From NCBI GenBank assembly GCA_020859645.1, contig JAJBVU010000049.1:1-16484 (forward strand): a DNA stretch of 16,484 bases, read 5' to 3'. Positions 1-8,200 of the stretch are shown here, in pieces. Positions within the stretch are counted from its first letter, which is position 1. Each line of letters starts with the position of its first letter. This DNA comes from Eubacterium sp. GTDB taxonomy: Bacteria; Bacillota; Clostridia; Lachnospirales; CAG-274. Below the pieces are notes generated by a model. The model was given only the letters and a program-made list of their open reading frames with translations. It searched no databases and was not told the origin of the DNA. Position numbers and translations under genes: made by a program.

Positions 1-24
1 TACAGTAAACTTGTAAAAATGACC

Positions 25-53
25 TTTATTTTTATACATTAATATGATATAAT
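25..53 (+). promoter_or_regulatory. Candidate promoter for ydiB-dctQMP
   Basis: A perfect TATAAT lies at 48-53, about 50 bases before the ydiB start. The -35 at the proper 17-base spacing (25-30, TTTATT) is poor. An alternative pair is TTGTAA at 11-16 with TATACA at 33-38 (16-base spacer), each matching four of six consensus positions. The whole stretch is very AT-rich, so chance matches are likely. It is the only upstream region in the window for this gene block. Confidence 0.35.
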
Positions 54-103
54 TGTGAAGTATTCTTAAAAAATCAAAAATTTTTATACAGCGAGGTATC
101 AAT

Positions 104-970
104 ATGTCACAAAGAGTAACAGGTCACACGGAGCTTTTGGGGCTTTTAGCTATGCCCTCAAGGCACTCCAATTCGCCCCTTATGCACAATTCGGCTTTTG
201 AAAAGCTGGGTCTTGATATGGTTTATGTCTGCTTTGAGGTTGGGCTTAACGAAATTCAAGATGCAGTTAAAGCAATCCGAACATTAAAGCTTGTGGGCTG
301 CAACGTTTCAATGCCCAACAAAAAGGCTGTCTGCCGCTACCTTGACAGGCTCAGCCCGGCTGCTGAGCTTATAGGCGCATGCAACACAATCGTCAACAAA
401 AACGGTATGTTAGAGGGTCACAACACAGACGGAATAGGCTTTATTTCAATGCTTAAGGATAACGGAATTGAACTTAAGGGAAAGCGTTTTACCTTGGCAG
501 GCTGCGGCGGAGCCGGGACGGCAATTTCAATTCAGGCGGCTTTAGAGGGTGCGGAAGAAATATCGATTTTCAATATTCACGATGAATTTTGGCAGAATGC
601 GGAGCTAACTGTTAAAAAGATTAACGAAAATACTTCCTGCAAAGCGACCCTTCATTCCCTTGAAGATAAGGACGATTTAAAGGAAGAGATAAAAAAAGGC
701 TTTATGTTTGTAAATTCTACGGGCGTAGGTATGAAGCCTATGGAGGGAATGACCTACATACCCTCGGCGGATTTCTTCCCCAAAGACGTTTTTGTAGCCG
801 ACATTATTTATTCTCCTACGAAAACACGTACTCTTGAGCTTGCGGAAGAAGCAGGCTGCCGTTTTATTAACGGAACAAGTATGATGCTCTTTCAGGGGGC
901 TGCGGCGTTTAAGCTTTGGACGGGAAAGGATATGCCCGTAGGATATATAAAAGACGTTTTAGGTCTGTGA
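104..970 (+). CDS. ydiB: Quinate/shikimate dehydrogenase, YdiB-type
   Basis: Interconverts shikimate with 3-dehydroshikimate, or quinate with 3-dehydroquinate, using NAD(H) or NADP(H) in the cytoplasm. Visible motifs are the substrate-binding HSNSP (residues 21-25), NVSMPNK with the predicted catalytic Lys73, NTDG with Asp109, and a Rossmann GCGGAG loop near 133-138. The region after it (FNIHDEF, about 156-162, then INENTSC, VGMKP and LWTGKDMP) resembles E. coli YdiB as I recall it, including VSMPNK instead of the AroE form NVTxPxK. The length of 288 residues also equals YdiB. The NRT signature of NADPH-specific AroE is absent, which fits NAD use or dual specificity. GAGG at 93-96 supports the start. 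No other aromatic-pathway gene is adjacent. It lies upstream of a TRAP transporter, so a catabolic or uptake-linked role is more likely than the biosynthetic AroE step, although it could still be the cell's only AroE. Confidence 0.88.
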   Translation: MSQRVTGHTELLGLLAMPSRHSNSPLMHNSAFEKLGLDMVYVCFEVGLNEIQDAVKAIRTLKLVGCNVSMPNKKAVCRYLDRLSPAAELIGACNTIVNKNGMLEGHNTDGIGFISMLKDNGIELKGKRFTLAGCGGAGTAISIQAALEGAEEISIFNIHDEFWQNAELTVKKINENTSCKATLHSLEDKDDLKEEIKKGFMFVNSTGVGMKPMEGMTYIPSADFFPKDVFVADIIYSPTKTRTLELAEEAGCRFINGTSMMLFQGAAAFKLWTGKDMPVGYIKDVLGL

Positions 971-1002
971 TTTTATTTTACCAATGATTTAAGGGATACC
1001 GA

Positions 1003-1075
1003 CAAGCCTCCCCTTGAGGGGAGGTGGCAGCCTACGCTGATTTTTGAAAAAATCAGTGCGGCTGCCGGAGAGGTG
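1003..1075 (+). repeat. Hairpin-rich interspersed repeat, copy 1
   Basis: This element sits between ydiB and dctQ. It begins with a near-perfect palindrome (CCTCCCC-TTGA-GGGGAGG, 1007-1024). A second, nested hairpin follows: outer arms GGCAGCC (1026-1032) and GGCTGCC (1060-1066), inner arms CTGATTTTT (1037-1045) and AAAAATCAG (1048-1056). It ends with GAGAGGTG (1068-1075) and then six Ts. The left palindrome and the right GAGAGGTG end are shared with the copy at 16386-16434, while the inside differs. No coding potential is apparent. It may be a small non-autonomous mobile element or an RNA-structuring element within the operon. Confidence 0.75.
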
Positions 1076-1113
1076 TTTTTTGAAAATACAGTTTAACAAT
1101 CAGGAGGTATTTT

Positions 1114-1611
1114 ATGAAAGTATTAAACTGGCTTGATGAACACTTGGAAGAAGCCATTCTGTGTGTTCTTCTGGCGGCAATGACAATTATTATGGGGATA
1201 CAGGTTTTCTCACGCTACTGCTTAGGCAGCTCCCTTTCATGGTCAGAGGAGATCACACGCTATCTCTTTATATGGAGCGCCTTTTTAAGCGTTTCATACT
1301 GCACCAAAAAGCGTATAAACATAAGGGTTGAACAGTTTGTATCAATGATTCCCGAAAAGGTTTATTCTTATATAAAGGTGGTTGACGATATTATCCGTCT
1401 GCTGATTTTTATTTATCTTATTCCCTTTGCCTATACATATTTTATTAAAGCCGTTGAAAGCGGTCAGTTAAGTCCTGCCTGCGGCATACCTATGTATTTA
1501 ATTCAGATTGCTCCCTTAACGGGCTTCATTTTGGTGATTATCAGAGTGGCTCAGCAGCTTTGGCTCGAAATTAAGGAGTTCGGAAACAGAAAGCCAAAGG
1601 AGGAAAACTAA
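1114..1611 (+). CDS. dctQ: TRAP transporter small permease DctQ
   Basis: Small integral membrane subunit of a tripartite ATP-independent periplasmic (TRAP) transporter, which imports organic acids using an ion gradient. The 165-residue protein has about four hydrophobic segments, near residues 14-32, 47-62, 92-110 and 126-145. It carries the family-typical WSEE(I)xR stretch (residues 43-49) after the first helix. Size and topology are normal for DctQ. A strong AGGAGGT at 1102-1108 precedes the ATG at six-base spacing. Its stop codon abuts the dctM start, so the two permease subunits are probably translationally coupled. The family is defined mostly by context and topology; with DctM and DctP next door the call is firm. 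Confidence 0.9.
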   Translation: MKVLNWLDEHLEEAILCVLLAAMTIIMGIQVFSRYCLGSSLSWSEEITRYLFIWSAFLSVSYCTKKRINIRVEQFVSMIPEKVYSYIKVVDDIIRLLIFIYLIPFAYTYFIKAVESGQLSPACGIPMYLIQIAPLTGFILVIIRVAQQLWLEIKEFGNRKPKEEN

Positions 1612-2904
1612 ATGTCCATATTAACAGTTTTTGCAATATTCGTTATATGTCTTATGATTTCAATCCCAATCGGGATAACATTAACTCTCGTTACACTTTT
1701 GCCGGGAGCCTTCGACCCTTCCTTTACGGCAGGGGGAACCTACGTCATTCGTTCAATGCTGGGCGGTATTGACAGCTTTCCTCTTCTTGCGGTGCCTATG
1801 TTCGTACTTTCGGGAACAATAATGGCTAAGGGCGGAATTTCCAAAAAGCTCTTTGACGTGTTCTCATACTTTTTGGGCGGCTTAACAGCCGGACTTCCCT
1901 GTGCGGTTATAGTTACCTGTCTTTTCTTCGGGGCTATCTCAGGCTCGGGTCCTGCTACCGTTGCGGCAGTAGGCTCAATGACAATTCCCATTTTAACAAG
2001 CTTAGGCTATGACAAGCCCTTTTCAACTGCAATTGTGGCAGTAGCAGGGGGCTTAGGGGTAATTATCCCTCCCAGTATTCCCTTTATTATGTTCGGTACT
2101 GCTTCGGGCGAGTCCGTCAGCGACCTGTTTATCGCCGGAATTATCCCCGGTATTCTTATAAGCGTTCTCTTAATGGTTTACGCTGTTTATTACTGCAAGA
2201 AAAACGGCGAGGACAGAGAAAAGATTAACGAAACAGTAGGCGCACTTAAGGAAAAAGGCTTTTTAAGGGTTTTCAGAGACAGCTTCTTCGCTCTTTTGAC
2301 CCCTGTTATAATTTTGGGCTGTATTTACTCAGGCGCAGCTTCTCCCACAGAAGCCGCCGTTATATCGGTTTTCTACGCTCTTATAGTAAGCCTTTTTATC
2401 TACAGAACCATAAAACCAAGCGAAATTATCTCAGTGTTTGCGGAAACTCTCAGAACCTATGCACCAATTCTTTTTATACTTGCGGCTTCAATGGCTTTTT
2501 CAAGAGTTTTGACACTTATGCAGGTTCCCCAAATAATAAGCGCATGGATTTTATCCACATTCTCGGGCAAGTTTATAATCCTCATCGTTATAAATATTTT
2601 CCTTCTTCTTGTGGGTATGGTTATGGATACAACACCGGCTATTCTTATTCTTACGCCTATACTTCTGCCCATAACAACGGCGGTTGGGGTTGATCCTGTT
2701 CACTTCGGCGTAATTATGGTAGTAAACCTTGCTATCGGCTTTGTTACGCCCCCTATAGGTGTAAACCTTTTCGTGGCAAGCTCCTTAACCAAAATTCCCG
2801 TTATGGAAATTTCCAAGAAGTCTTTGCCTATGCTGGGCTACTTTATTATAGCTTTGCTTATAATAACCTATATTCCCATAGTCAGTCTGCTTCTTGTTCG
2901 TTAA
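1612..2904 (+). CDS. dctM: TRAP transporter large permease DctM
   Basis: Large transmembrane subunit that forms the substrate translocation path of the TRAP system and belongs to the ion transporter superfamily. The 430-residue protein is strongly hydrophobic throughout, with roughly a dozen predicted helices. It shows characteristic DctM motifs: a Gly/Ser-rich GAISGSGPATVAAVG stretch (about 107-121), a VIIPPSIPFIMFG segment (about 150-162), SPTEAAV (about 244-250), and a late VTPPIGVNLFV (about 376-386). The start follows the dctQ stop directly. AAAGGAGG inside the end of dctQ (1596-1603) supplies the ribosome binding site, indicating coupled translation. It should work with DctQ in the membrane and take solute from DctP. 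The transported compound cannot be read from this sequence; the upstream dehydrogenase suggests a quinate- or shikimate-like acid. Confidence 0.93.
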   Translation: MSILTVFAIFVICLMISIPIGITLTLVTLLPGAFDPSFTAGGTYVIRSMLGGIDSFPLLAVPMFVLSGTIMAKGGISKKLFDVFSYFLGGLTAGLPCAVIVTCLFFGAISGSGPATVAAVGSMTIPILTSLGYDKPFSTAIVAVAGGLGVIIPPSIPFIMFGTASGESVSDLFIAGIIPGILISVLLMVYAVYYCKKNGEDREKINETVGALKEKGFLRVFRDSFFALLTPVIILGCIYSGAASPTEAAVISVFYALIVSLFIYRTIKPSEIISVFAETLRTYAPILFILAASMAFSRVLTLMQVPQIISAWILSTFSGKFIILIVINIFLLLVGMVMDTTPAILILTPILLPITTAVGVDPVHFGVIMVVNLAIGFVTPPIGVNLFVASSLTKIPVMEISKKSLPMLGYFIIALLIITYIPIVSLLLVR

Positions 2905-2924
2905 TGAAAGTGAGGTAATTACAG

Positions 2925-3923
2925 ATGAAAAAAATTTTAGCTGTTTTATTGGCGGCTCTTATGTGTGTATCGGTTTTAACTGCCTGCACTTCAAAGGACG
3001 GTGAAGAGGTTCAGCGCTACGCATGGCCTTTGGGAACAAGCTCTCCCGAGGACACCGTAACACAGATTTACGCCGAGAAATTCGCCGAAGAGGTCAGCAG
3101 ACTTTCGGACGGCGCAATGAAAATTCAGGTTTATCCCAACTCTACAATTGGCGGTGACAGAGAGCTTATAGAGTGTGCGCAGGAAGGGTCTGTTCCCTTT
3201 TTGGTTCAGAATACCGCTCCTCAGGTAAGTTTTATTCCGGAGCTTTGTATATTCGATCTGCCCTGTGCCTTCGACTCTATCGAGGCTGTTCGTGAAGCAG
3301 TGGACAACCCCGAATTCTTGGAGAAAATAGAACCTCTTTACGAAAATGCAGGGCTTAAGCTTTTGGGAATTTCCGACCAGGGCTTCAGAGTTATGACCAC
3401 AAACAAAAAAATAGAAAGCCTTGATGACTTCAAGGGTCAGAAAATAAGAACTATGGAAAACTCTTATCACCTTGCATTTTGGAAGGCAATCGGCGCAAGC
3501 CCCACACCTATGACCTTCAGCGAGGTTTATATAGGACTTCAGCAGGGGACTATCGACGCACAGGAGAACCCCTATGAGGTTGTTGTTTCTTCAAAGTTCT
3601 ATGAACAGCAGGACTATGTTATTGAAACAAACCACTTGCCCCACCTTATAACCCTTATTGTCAGCGACGACTTCTATAATTCACTTGAGCCCGAAAAACA
3701 GGCGATTATAGACCAGGCGGCTCAGACAGCTCTTGAATATTCCAGAAACGCTTCAGACGAAAGAATTGAGGGCAGAATAAACACAATCGTTGAAAACGGC
3801 AGTGAAATCGTCACTCTTTCCGACGAGGTAAGAGAGGAAATGATTGCCGCTTCACAGGATATTTATGATACAATTACAGAAGCCGCAGGCAGTGAGCTTG
3901 TTGATCTGTATTTAGGTAAGTAA
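2925..3923 (+). CDS. dctP: TRAP solute-binding lipoprotein DctP
   Basis: Extracytoplasmic solute receptor that hands substrate to DctQM. The N-terminus is a lipoprotein signal with lipobox LTAC, so Cys21 should be lipidated and the protein anchored outside the membrane, as expected in a Gram-positive cell. The DctP fold signatures are present: PNSTIGGDREL (71-81), GQKIRTM with Arg175, the residue that usually binds the substrate carboxylate, and a region from about 191 to 216 containing TFSEVYIGLQQGTIDAQENP (197-216). That last motif is normally DGQEN, so Ala212 replaces the common Gly. The 332-residue length is normal. GAGG at 2912-2915 is nine bases before the ATG. It is the last gene of the block and is followed by a terminator. 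Preserved Arg175 supports a carboxylate ligand; its identity is not determined. Confidence 0.92.
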   Translation: MKKILAVLLAALMCVSVLTACTSKDGEEVQRYAWPLGTSSPEDTVTQIYAEKFAEEVSRLSDGAMKIQVYPNSTIGGDRELIECAQEGSVPFLVQNTAPQVSFIPELCIFDLPCAFDSIEAVREAVDNPEFLEKIEPLYENAGLKLLGISDQGFRVMTTNKKIESLDDFKGQKIRTMENSYHLAFWKAIGASPTPMTFSEVYIGLQQGTIDAQENPYEVVVSSKFYEQQDYVIETNHLPHLITLIVSDDFYNSLEPEKQAIIDQAAQTALEYSRNASDERIEGRINTIVENGSEIVTLSDEVREEMIAASQDIYDTITEAAGSELVDLYLGK

Positions 3924-3946
3924 TAATTAAATTATGTAAGCAATTT

Positions 3947-3989
3947 AAAAGAACTCCCGTTTTAAATATATAAGCGAGAGTTCTTTTTT
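3947..3989 (+). terminator. Rho-independent terminator after dctP, shared with capA
   Basis: AAAAGAACTC (3947-3956) pairs with GAGTTCTTTT (3978-3987), extended by two inner pairs beyond one mismatch. The hairpin runs into T3984-T3989. It lies 23 bases after the dctP stop. The A-run at 3947-3950 gives a short U-tract on the opposite strand, so the same hairpin could also end the converging capA transcript, whose stop codon is at 4001-4003. Confidence 0.85.
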
Positions 3990-4000
3990 AGTCTGTAAAT

Positions 4001-5215
4001 TTATTCCTTATATGCACCGCCTAAAACAGAGCGGCTTGTTTCCTTAAGCCAATCTATTGTAAAGCCGCTGTCGTAAAGGTGGATTTTGTTTTCAGCCGCA
4101 AGCTCCGGAGTATAGTCGGAAAGCTTATAGGTTGTTATAAGACCTCTTCCGAAAAGCATATGAGTCACAATAGGAACAGCCTCATAGTCCTTAATGTGGG
4201 CTGTACCGCCCTCATTTGATATAGTGACCTTAGCCATAGCCCCAAGCATTGTCAGATTTGTGTCTTGATTTGAAACAAAATTGCCGAGGGAGTAGAAAAC
4301 AAGGGTGCTGTTTCCGTTTGCCCCCGTAATTGTCTCCACCTGCTGAATTACGTGGGGGTGGGTGCCAATAACAAGGTCTGCGCCGTTGTCCGAAAAGAAC
4401 TGCGCCCACTGCTTTTCGCTTTCAGTAGCGCTTGTTACATATTCCGTTCCCCAATGGGGGCAGACCACTATGAAGTCAGCGTTTTCCTTAGCCTCTGCCA
4501 TATCGGATTTAATTTTTTCCTCATCAAGAAGATTGATTATGTATTCACGTCCGTAGGGCAGGGGAATTCCGTTAGTGCCGTATGTATAATTCATAACAGC
4601 TACCCTTAAGCCTTGTTTTTCGAAATAATAAACGCTTCTTTCGTCATAGTCCTCCTGAGTATCGTGAATACCCAAAAAGGCAACGTCAGGGTGTTTGGTT
4701 TTCCAAAAATTAATAGTGTTGTCTACACCCTGAGCACCTTTGTCAAGAGTATGGTTTGTGGCGTGGAGAACAATGTTAAAGCCTGCCGCTGCTATGGAAT
4801 CCCCCAGTTCCGTAGGGCTGTTAAACATAGGGTAGGCTGAAAGCCCAAGTTCCGTTCCCCCTAATATAACCTCTTGATTTACAATCGCCATATCGGCGTT
4901 TTGAACATCCTCTTTTATATGGGCAAAAAGGTGGTCGAAATTATAGCTTCCGTCCTCCTGTCTGCCGCTTCCGTAAACACCTTCATGAGCAAGCATATCC
5001 CCAACCATCATTAAATTTATTTCCGTAAATGAGGTTGTGGTTTCCGTTGCGGCTTCTGTGGTTGTTTCGGTGGTTTCCTCTGTTGTTTCTTCTATTTCTT
5101 TAAAGGCAAAAACCGTTCCGTAATTGCCTATAAATTCAGCGTAAGCTTCAAACCCCATATAGCCCACAAAGAGAACAATAACAGCGGCAAAAAGCAAAGT
5201 AATAATTTTTCTCAT
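4001..5215 (-). CDS. Membrane-anchored CapA-family metallophosphatase-like protein
   Basis: Member of the CapA/PgsA family, a calcineurin-like metallophosphoesterase fold linked in some species to poly-gamma-glutamate capsule production. An N-terminal hydrophobic segment (about 4-26) anchors it, with the catalytic domain outside. A Thr/Glu-rich linker (about 41-63) comes next. Predicted metal ligands are intact: GDMLAH (Asp73, His77), NQE (Asn113, Glu115), TNH (Asn154, His155), HWGTEY (His254) and GTHPH (His286, His288), then SLGNF (309-313). The 404-residue length is typical. AAAGGT lies upstream of the chosen start. No pgsB, pgsC or other capsule gene is adjacent, so a capsule role cannot be assumed; many clostridial CapA paralogues stand alone and have unknown substrates. 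The linker resembles those in the neighbouring pectate lyase. Confidence 0.88.
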   Translation of the reverse strand: MRKIITLLFAAVIVLFVGYMGFEAYAEFIGNYGTVFAFKEIEETTEETTETTTEAATETTTSFTEINLMMVGDMLAHEGVYGSGRQEDGSYNFDHLFAHIKEDVQNADMAIVNQEVILGGTELGLSAYPMFNSPTELGDSIAAAGFNIVLHATNHTLDKGAQGVDNTINFWKTKHPDVAFLGIHDTQEDYDERSVYYFEKQGLRVAVMNYTYGTNGIPLPYGREYIINLLDEEKIKSDMAEAKENADFIVVCPHWGTEYVTSATESEKQWAQFFSDNGADLVIGTHPHVIQQVETITGANGNSTLVFYSLGNFVSNQDTNLTMLGAMAKVTISNEGGTAHIKDYEAVPIVTHMLFGRGLITTYKLSDYTPELAAENKIHLYDSGFTIDWLKETSRSVLGGAYKE

Positions 5216-5230
5216 AAAATACCTTTCTTA

Positions 5231-5272
5231 AAAACAGCCCTGTGCATTTAAATTGCGAAACGCACAGGGCTG
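5231..5272 (-). terminator. Rho-independent terminator of the pectate lyase gene
   Basis: Reading the minus strand, CAGCCCTGTGC (5272-5262) pairs perfectly over 11 bases with GCACAGGGCTG (5245-5235) and is followed by TTTTT. It lies just after the pectate lyase stop (5291-5293) and ends only about 15 bases before the capA ATG, almost touching its ribosome binding site. capA therefore depends on read-through or on a promoter inside this very short space. Confidence 0.88.
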
Positions 5273-5290
5273 CTTTATAAATCTTAAAAC

Positions 5291-8200
5291 TTAGAATTCA
5301 GTTATCCTTTTTGCGTAATAAAGCAAAATTCTTGTGGCGTCATCGGGCATAACTTCGCCGTCGCCTGTTACATCAGCCGCTTCAAGCTGAGCTTCCGTAA
5401 GCTCAACACGCTCTGCATAGTAAAGAAGAACTCTTGTAGCGTCATCGGGCATGATTTCGCCGTCGCCCGTTACATCGCCTAAAATATATTCGGCTTCGCC
5501 GAGTATGCCTACATAGGGAATTGTGGCAGTGACTGTTCTTTCTGTGTCAGAATTGGCTGTCTGCATCATAATCGTGTCGATTGAAGCTGCCGTAAAGGCT
5601 GCCGAAGCCGTCAGCTCGCCGTCTACTGTAAGGGTAACTGTTTTTTCGTCCATATCAACTATAAATTCATAGCTGTAGGTCTGATTTTTAGTGAGGCTCT
5701 CGCCTAATGAAACGTAAGATTTGTCCTCAGTATAAAGGGAAAGCACCTTGCTTGAATTTGAGCCGAAGCCGAAGGCGTGGGTGAAGCTGCCGGAATCATC
5801 GGTTTTTCCTACCTGAATGAAGGGCCAGCTGCCTGAAACCTTATTAAGGGAAACCTCTCCGTTTATAACAATCTGACCGCTTGTCTGAGCCGTAAAGGGT
5901 ATATACCAGCGGCAGGCAACGGAAGAGGAATTGTCGATAAGGGTATATGTTCCGTTTCCGTTATCCTGAATGTAACAGCTGTCGCCGCTTTCGGAAGGCT
6001 CTCCTATATCAACGGGAGTTGAATAGGTGGTTGTTTCGGTAGTTGTTTCGGTGGTAATTTCCTCATATTCCGCAAAGGTCAGAGAATAAATCCTTGCGTT
6101 TGTGCTTTCTGCACCTGTTATAACATATGTTCCGGCATAAAGCTTGACTGTGTTTGTGCCTGCTTCCAAGGTGACGGAAGAGCTGTCGTTTACCTTTCCG
6201 CTGTAGGCGTCTATAACTGCCGAAGCGTCTGAAGAAACAACAGTCAGGTTCATTGTTTCGGCTACGCTGAAGCTTATGCCCGAATCGCCGTTGTTGTTGA
6301 CTGTTCCGTAATTTGCTTCGATAGAGTTAAGGTCATAGGCTATGTTGCCGAAGGTTCCGGCTGTATCTGTACAGTCATTTTCGCCTTCGCTGTCTGTTCC
6401 TATGTTATATGTGCCTATGTCGACTGTTCCCACAGTAGTGGCTTCGGTGGTTGTTTCAATCTCTTCACCGGGCGCTGTCAGTGAGAAGCCGGCTATATAA
6501 GCTTCCTTCTCTGTGTTTTCACACTGAATTGCATAAATTCCTGCAGGAACAACAGCGGAAGCGGTTCCGCCTACGGCAGCGTTTGCATACTGCAAGCCGT
6601 AGTTATTTATAAGAGACAAGCCGTAGCTTGCGGCGTCGGCACATTCAATTGTAACTGTTGTGGATTTGTCAACCTTAAATATAACTGCTCCTAAGCCCTT
6701 TGACTTAAGATAGCCGTAGGTTGTTTTGGGAGTGTAGTCGCTTGTAGCGTTGTAAAGCACATCCTCGAAAACTACGTTTGTGCCTCTTAAGTTGGAAACA
6801 TCAGCTGCCGTCATTCTTGCTCCGGCGTCCTCAGCGGTAAAAGCTATTGAATAATTATAGTTTATTGCGTTTTCGGGTTCCGCTGTTATAACAGGGGTTA
6901 CGCTTGCTTCGGTCTGTTCGTCCTTTAAAACGCCGCTGTAGGCTATACATTCTGCCTTTGCCGTCAAAGCATCGGTCAGATAACAGTCTGAGGTCTTTGT
7001 AAGTGAGTTGTAATAGAAAAGCGAGGGGTCTGTGTCGAAAGAGGGGTAGGTGTTGTTGTTTGAAACCTCTGTGTCTCTATCTGTGACTACAGTTGCCGCA
7101 TTTGTGCCTGTGCAGTTATAAAAAATATCGTTATAGCTCTTAACTGCGGAATTTGTCTTTGTGGTTATGGGGTTTTTACAGCTGTCAAAATAGTTTGCTT
7201 CGCTGAGAACATAAGAATTATATCTTGTGTCCATAGTTTTTGATGAGCTGCCCTGATAATAGTTGTTGTAGATATGCATATTTGAATATCTCAAAAGGGG
7301 CTGTCTTGAGTCGCAGTCCTGCCACCAATTGTGGTGGAATGAAATATTATATTCAATATTTGTGTCGGATGCGCCTATAAGGTTGGTTTTGTGACAGCCG
7401 TAATAATAGCAGTAGCTCATAGTATAATAGCCGCCCCGCTTAAAGTCGCATGAGCCGTCGCCTTCTTTTTTGTCGCTTTCAGCCGGACTTGCGCAGTAGC
7501 CGGGAAGGAATGAACAGTTGTGAATCCAACAGTGTTCAACTGCCGCACTGAGTGTACTGCCGGACTGAACGCCCTCCATACCCAAAGCGTCCTCGGGGTA
7601 GCTTTCAAAGGTCAGGTTTCTAACTTCAAAGCTTTTTCCATAGCTTTGATATGCCGAAGAGGCTATAAAGTGAATACCCCAGCCGTAAATCTTTGCGTCT
7701 GTGCCTATACCCTCGATTGTTATGTTAAGACCGTCTCTCATTCGAGCCATATAGCCGTTGTCGCCTTCAGATCCGCCGTAGTCCGTTGAGTCATAGGCTG
7801 TTAAGCCTTCGGGAGCAGTGACTGTGCCTATGAAACGAATGTCAAGAGGAATGCCTGCCTGTGAATAAGCGAGAATAATTCCGTCGTTTGTGTTGGCAAG
7901 TCCGTCGCTTGAGCCTGAAGCGCCTCTTGAGTTAAGAATGTTGCCTATACCCTTAACGATATGTGTTGAATCGTTGGGGAAGGGGAGTTCAACAGTGTCC
8001 TTGTTTTCGTCTGTTACATAGAGAACAACAGCGTTTGACTTTAATGTTCCGTCGTCATTATATGCGCCTACGCCGCTTGTGTAGTTAAAGTGGGCATAGC
8101 CTGAGCGGTCGTATTCATCTACTGTAATGCCGCTGTATGAAATTTCCGATCCGTCGGAAGCGGTTATAACAATATCATAGCTGCCGGGTGTAAGCCCGGG

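Noticed and set aside
2991..3470. 159-codon open frame on the minus strand inside dctP
   Set aside because: It is antisense to a clear dctP gene, lacks recognisable domains and has no ribosome binding site context; it is a shadow frame.
4001..5215. Poly-gamma-glutamate capsule operon
   Set aside because: Only a CapA-family gene is present; no ligase (PgsB/CapB) or PgsC/CapC gene is adjacent.
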